Shown here piece after piece: positions 62,417 through 64,000 of a DNA stretch of 64,000 nucleotides (positions are counted from its first letter, which is position 1; every line of letters begins with the position of its first letter). The position numbers were made by a program, and so were the translations under genes. Below the pieces are notes generated by a model, which was not told the DNA's origin, did no database searches, and saw only the letters and a list, made by a program, of their open reading frames with translations. The DNA is from Methylorubrum sp. B1-46 (GTDB lineage Bacteria > Pseudomonadota > Alphaproteobacteria > Rhizobiales > Beijerinckiaceae). Location: assembly GCF_021117295.1 (NCBI RefSeq), contig NZ_CP088247.1:2061001-2125000 (forward strand). Direction: 5' to 3'.

Positions 62417-64000
62417 CTACAGCCGGTAATGCGCCGCCGCGCGGGAGAAATTGGGATTGTAGTAAGGATCGGCCCGCAGCACCGGCTCCCAGCGCTCGCG
62501 CATCACCCGTGATTCGGCCTCGAACCGGGCGCGCTTCTCCGGCGTGTCCTCGGCACCCCGGCTCTTCGACTCGTGGTGGACCAGGCGGGCATGCGGCGTC
62601 CAGACGATGCGGTAGCCAGCCGCGCGGATCTTGAGGCACAGATCCACGTCGTTGAAGGCGACCGCCAGATGCGCGGCATCGAAGCCGCCGACCTCGGAGA
62701 AGACGTGCGCCCGCATCGCGAGGCAGGCGCCGGTCACCGCGGAGACCTCCTGCGACAACCCCATCCGTCCGAAGTAGCCCGGCGCGTTGCCCGGCAGGCC
62801 GAGATGGCTGTGGCCGGCGATCCCGCCGATCCCGAGGACGATGCCGCCATGCTGGATCGTGCCGTCGGGGTAGAGGAGCTTCGCGCCGACGGCCCCGATC
62901 TCCGGGTCGCTGGCGATCGAGGCGAGTTCGGTGAGCCAGCCCGGCTCCAGCACCTCGATGTCGTTGTTGAGGAACAGTAGGATCGCGCCCCGCGCCGCGA
63001 CGGCCCCCCGGTTCGACAGATCCGAGAAGTTAAACGGGCCCGGCGCCGGCAGCACGCGCAGGCGCGGCTCGGCGGCATAGCGCGCGAACAGATCCCGCGT
63101 CGCCGGCTCGGTACTGCCATTATCGACGACGACGACCTCCAGGGCCGGATAGTCGGTGCGCGCAAACAAGCCGTCGAGGACGACGGCGAGCAGTTCCGCC
63201 CGGTCGCGGGTCGGGATGACGACCGAGACGAGCGGCGCCGGCTCGGGCAGGGGACGAATCAGCCGGTTGAAGCCCTGCGCTCCGCGCTCGGCGCGCGCCC
63301 CGCGGCGCTGCGCGACCTCGGCCAAGGCCCGCAGCCGCGCCTCCTCGGCCCGCGCGAGCGCGCGGTCGGAAAAGGTGCCGGAGCCGGCGGCCGCCCGCCA
63401 GTGATAGAGCACCTTGGGAATGTGGCGCACGCGCTCCGCCGCGAGCCCCTCGGTGAGGCGCAGGAGCAAGTCGTGGTCCTGGCTGCCCTCGAAGCCGGGC
63501 CGCAGGCCGCCGAGCCGGCGTAGTGTCTCCGTCCGAACCACGCTGAGATGGTTCACGTAGTTCTGGGCCCAGAGCAATTCGCGGTCGTAGCCCGACTTGA
63601 AATGCGGCTCGAAGCGGCGGCCGCGGGCATCGACCTTGTCCTCGTCGCTGTAGATCAGCTCCAACTCCGGATCGGCCCGGACGGCGGCGGCCACCTCGAA
63701 CAGGGCGTTTGGCGCCAGGAGGTCGTCGTGGTCGAGGAAGGCGGCGTAGGCGCCGCCCGCAAGGTTCAGGGCATCGTTGGTCGCGCGGGCGATGTGGCCG
63801 TTCTCCGCCCGGCGCAGGGAGCGGATGCGCGGCTCCTCGGCGGCGTGGCGGGCGATCAGCCGCGGAATGCGCGGATCGGTGGAGGCGTCGTCGGCGATGC
63901 AGAGTTCCCAGTCCGGGTAGAGCTGGTCCCGCACCGAGCGGATCGCCGCCTCCAGCACCCGCGGATCGGGATCGTGCACCGGCATCAGCACGGAGATGAG
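62417..64000 (-). CDS. Two-domain family 2 glycosyltransferase (5' end beyond window)
   Basis: The frame is open to the right edge, reading LISVLMPVHDPDPRVLEA there, so the N-terminus is cut. Two GT-A domains follow one another. Domain 1: WELCIADDASTDPRIPRLI, ATNDALNLAGGAYAAFLDHD, LIYSDEDKVDARGRRF, GSQDHDLLLRLTE; domain 2: PLVSVVIPTRDRAELLAVVL, VVVDNGSTEPATRDLF, ILLFLNNDIEVLEPGWL, VAFNDVDLCLKIRAAGYRI and HHESKSRGAEDTPEKRARF. The second is of the rhamnosyltransferase-like type with the family's C-terminal H-x-x-S-x-S-R-G motif. Probably assembles O-antigen or exopolysaccharide; donor sugars cannot be read. Confidence 0.9.
   Translation of the reverse strand, partial: LISVLMPVHDPDPRVLEAAIRSVRDQLYPDWELCIADDASTDPRIPRLIARHAAEEPRIRSLRRAENGHIARATNDALNLAGGAYAAFLDHDDLLAPNALFEVAAAVRADPELELIYSDEDKVDARGRRFEPHFKSGYDRELLWAQNYVNHLSVVRTETLRRLGGLRPGFEGSQDHDLLLRLTEGLAAERVRHIPKVLYHWRAAAGSGTFSDRALARAEEARLRALAEVAQRRGARAERGAQGFNRLIRPLPEPAPLVSVVIPTRDRAELLAVVLDGLFARTDYPALEVVVVDNGSTEPATRDLFARYAAEPRLRVLPAPGPFNFSDLSNRGAVAARGAILLFLNNDIEVLEPGWLTELASIASDPEIGAVGAKLLYPDGTIQHGGIVLGIGGIAGHSHLGLPGNAPGYFGRMGLSQEVSAVTGACLAMRAHVFSEVGGFDAAHLAVAFNDVDLCLKIRAAGYRIVWTPHARLVHHESKSRGAEDTPEKRARFEAESRVMRERWEPVLRADPYYNPNFSRAAAHYRL

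Overview
The window is about 70% GC and reads as chromosome of a methylotrophic alphaproteobacterium of the Methylorubrum (Methylobacterium) extorquens group. The strongest pointers are a lanmodulin gene almost identical to the one I remember from M. extorquens AM1 (three substitutions by recall, so a close relative), a complete lanthanide-uptake (lut) gene set, methanofuran-type cofactor genes that occur outside archaea mainly in methylotrophs, and a full hopanoid operon.

Layout. 1-6144 (minus strand): a periplasmic beta-propeller protein cut by the left edge, two exported SRPBCC paralogues, then DUF447, a dihydropteroate-synthase-like protein, MfnE and MfnB (methylofuran / tetrahydromethanopterin supply), and a small exported DUF3280-like protein. 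6376-16409 (plus): lutA to lutH, lanM and one more small exported protein, i.e. a pathway from an outer-membrane receptor through periplasmic binders to an ABC transporter. 16511-22820: exopolysaccharide genes (priming glycosyltransferase, GT4, Wza-like export lipoprotein, Wzc-like copolymerase with a degenerate kinase domain). 22844-35161: housekeeping and small exported proteins (ybaB, dnaX, SRP RNA, comM, a FIST / histidine kinase pair, a transglutaminase-like protease, thioesterase, esterase, lytic transglycosylase), with three copies of a dispersed palindromic repeat. 35760-42129: an oligopeptide-type ABC ATPase, deoB, ettA and a secreted nuclease. 42487-50749: dxs followed by hpnA-hpnC-hpnD-hpnE-shc, so isoprenoid precursor supply sits beside hopanoid synthesis. 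50875-51543: a spermidine-synthase-like methyltransferase-fold protein. 51710-60483 (minus): a two-gene polyketide locus, a 2467-residue reducing type I PKS without thioesterase translationally coupled to an alpha-oxoamine synthase, which predicts a long-chain amino-ketone (sphingoid-like) product. 61003-64000 (minus): UDP-glucose dehydrogenase and a two-domain family 2 glycosyltransferase cut by the right edge.

The most interesting parts are the lut/lanM region, with several unclassified small periplasmic proteins and a helical-turn-spaced direct repeat before lutA; the PKS plus oxoamine-synthase pair; and the dispersed palindromic element whose arms show a compensatory change. No CRISPR array, transposase, rRNA or tRNA was seen. 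All family names come from reading the translated sequences and recalled family knowledge; no search was run.
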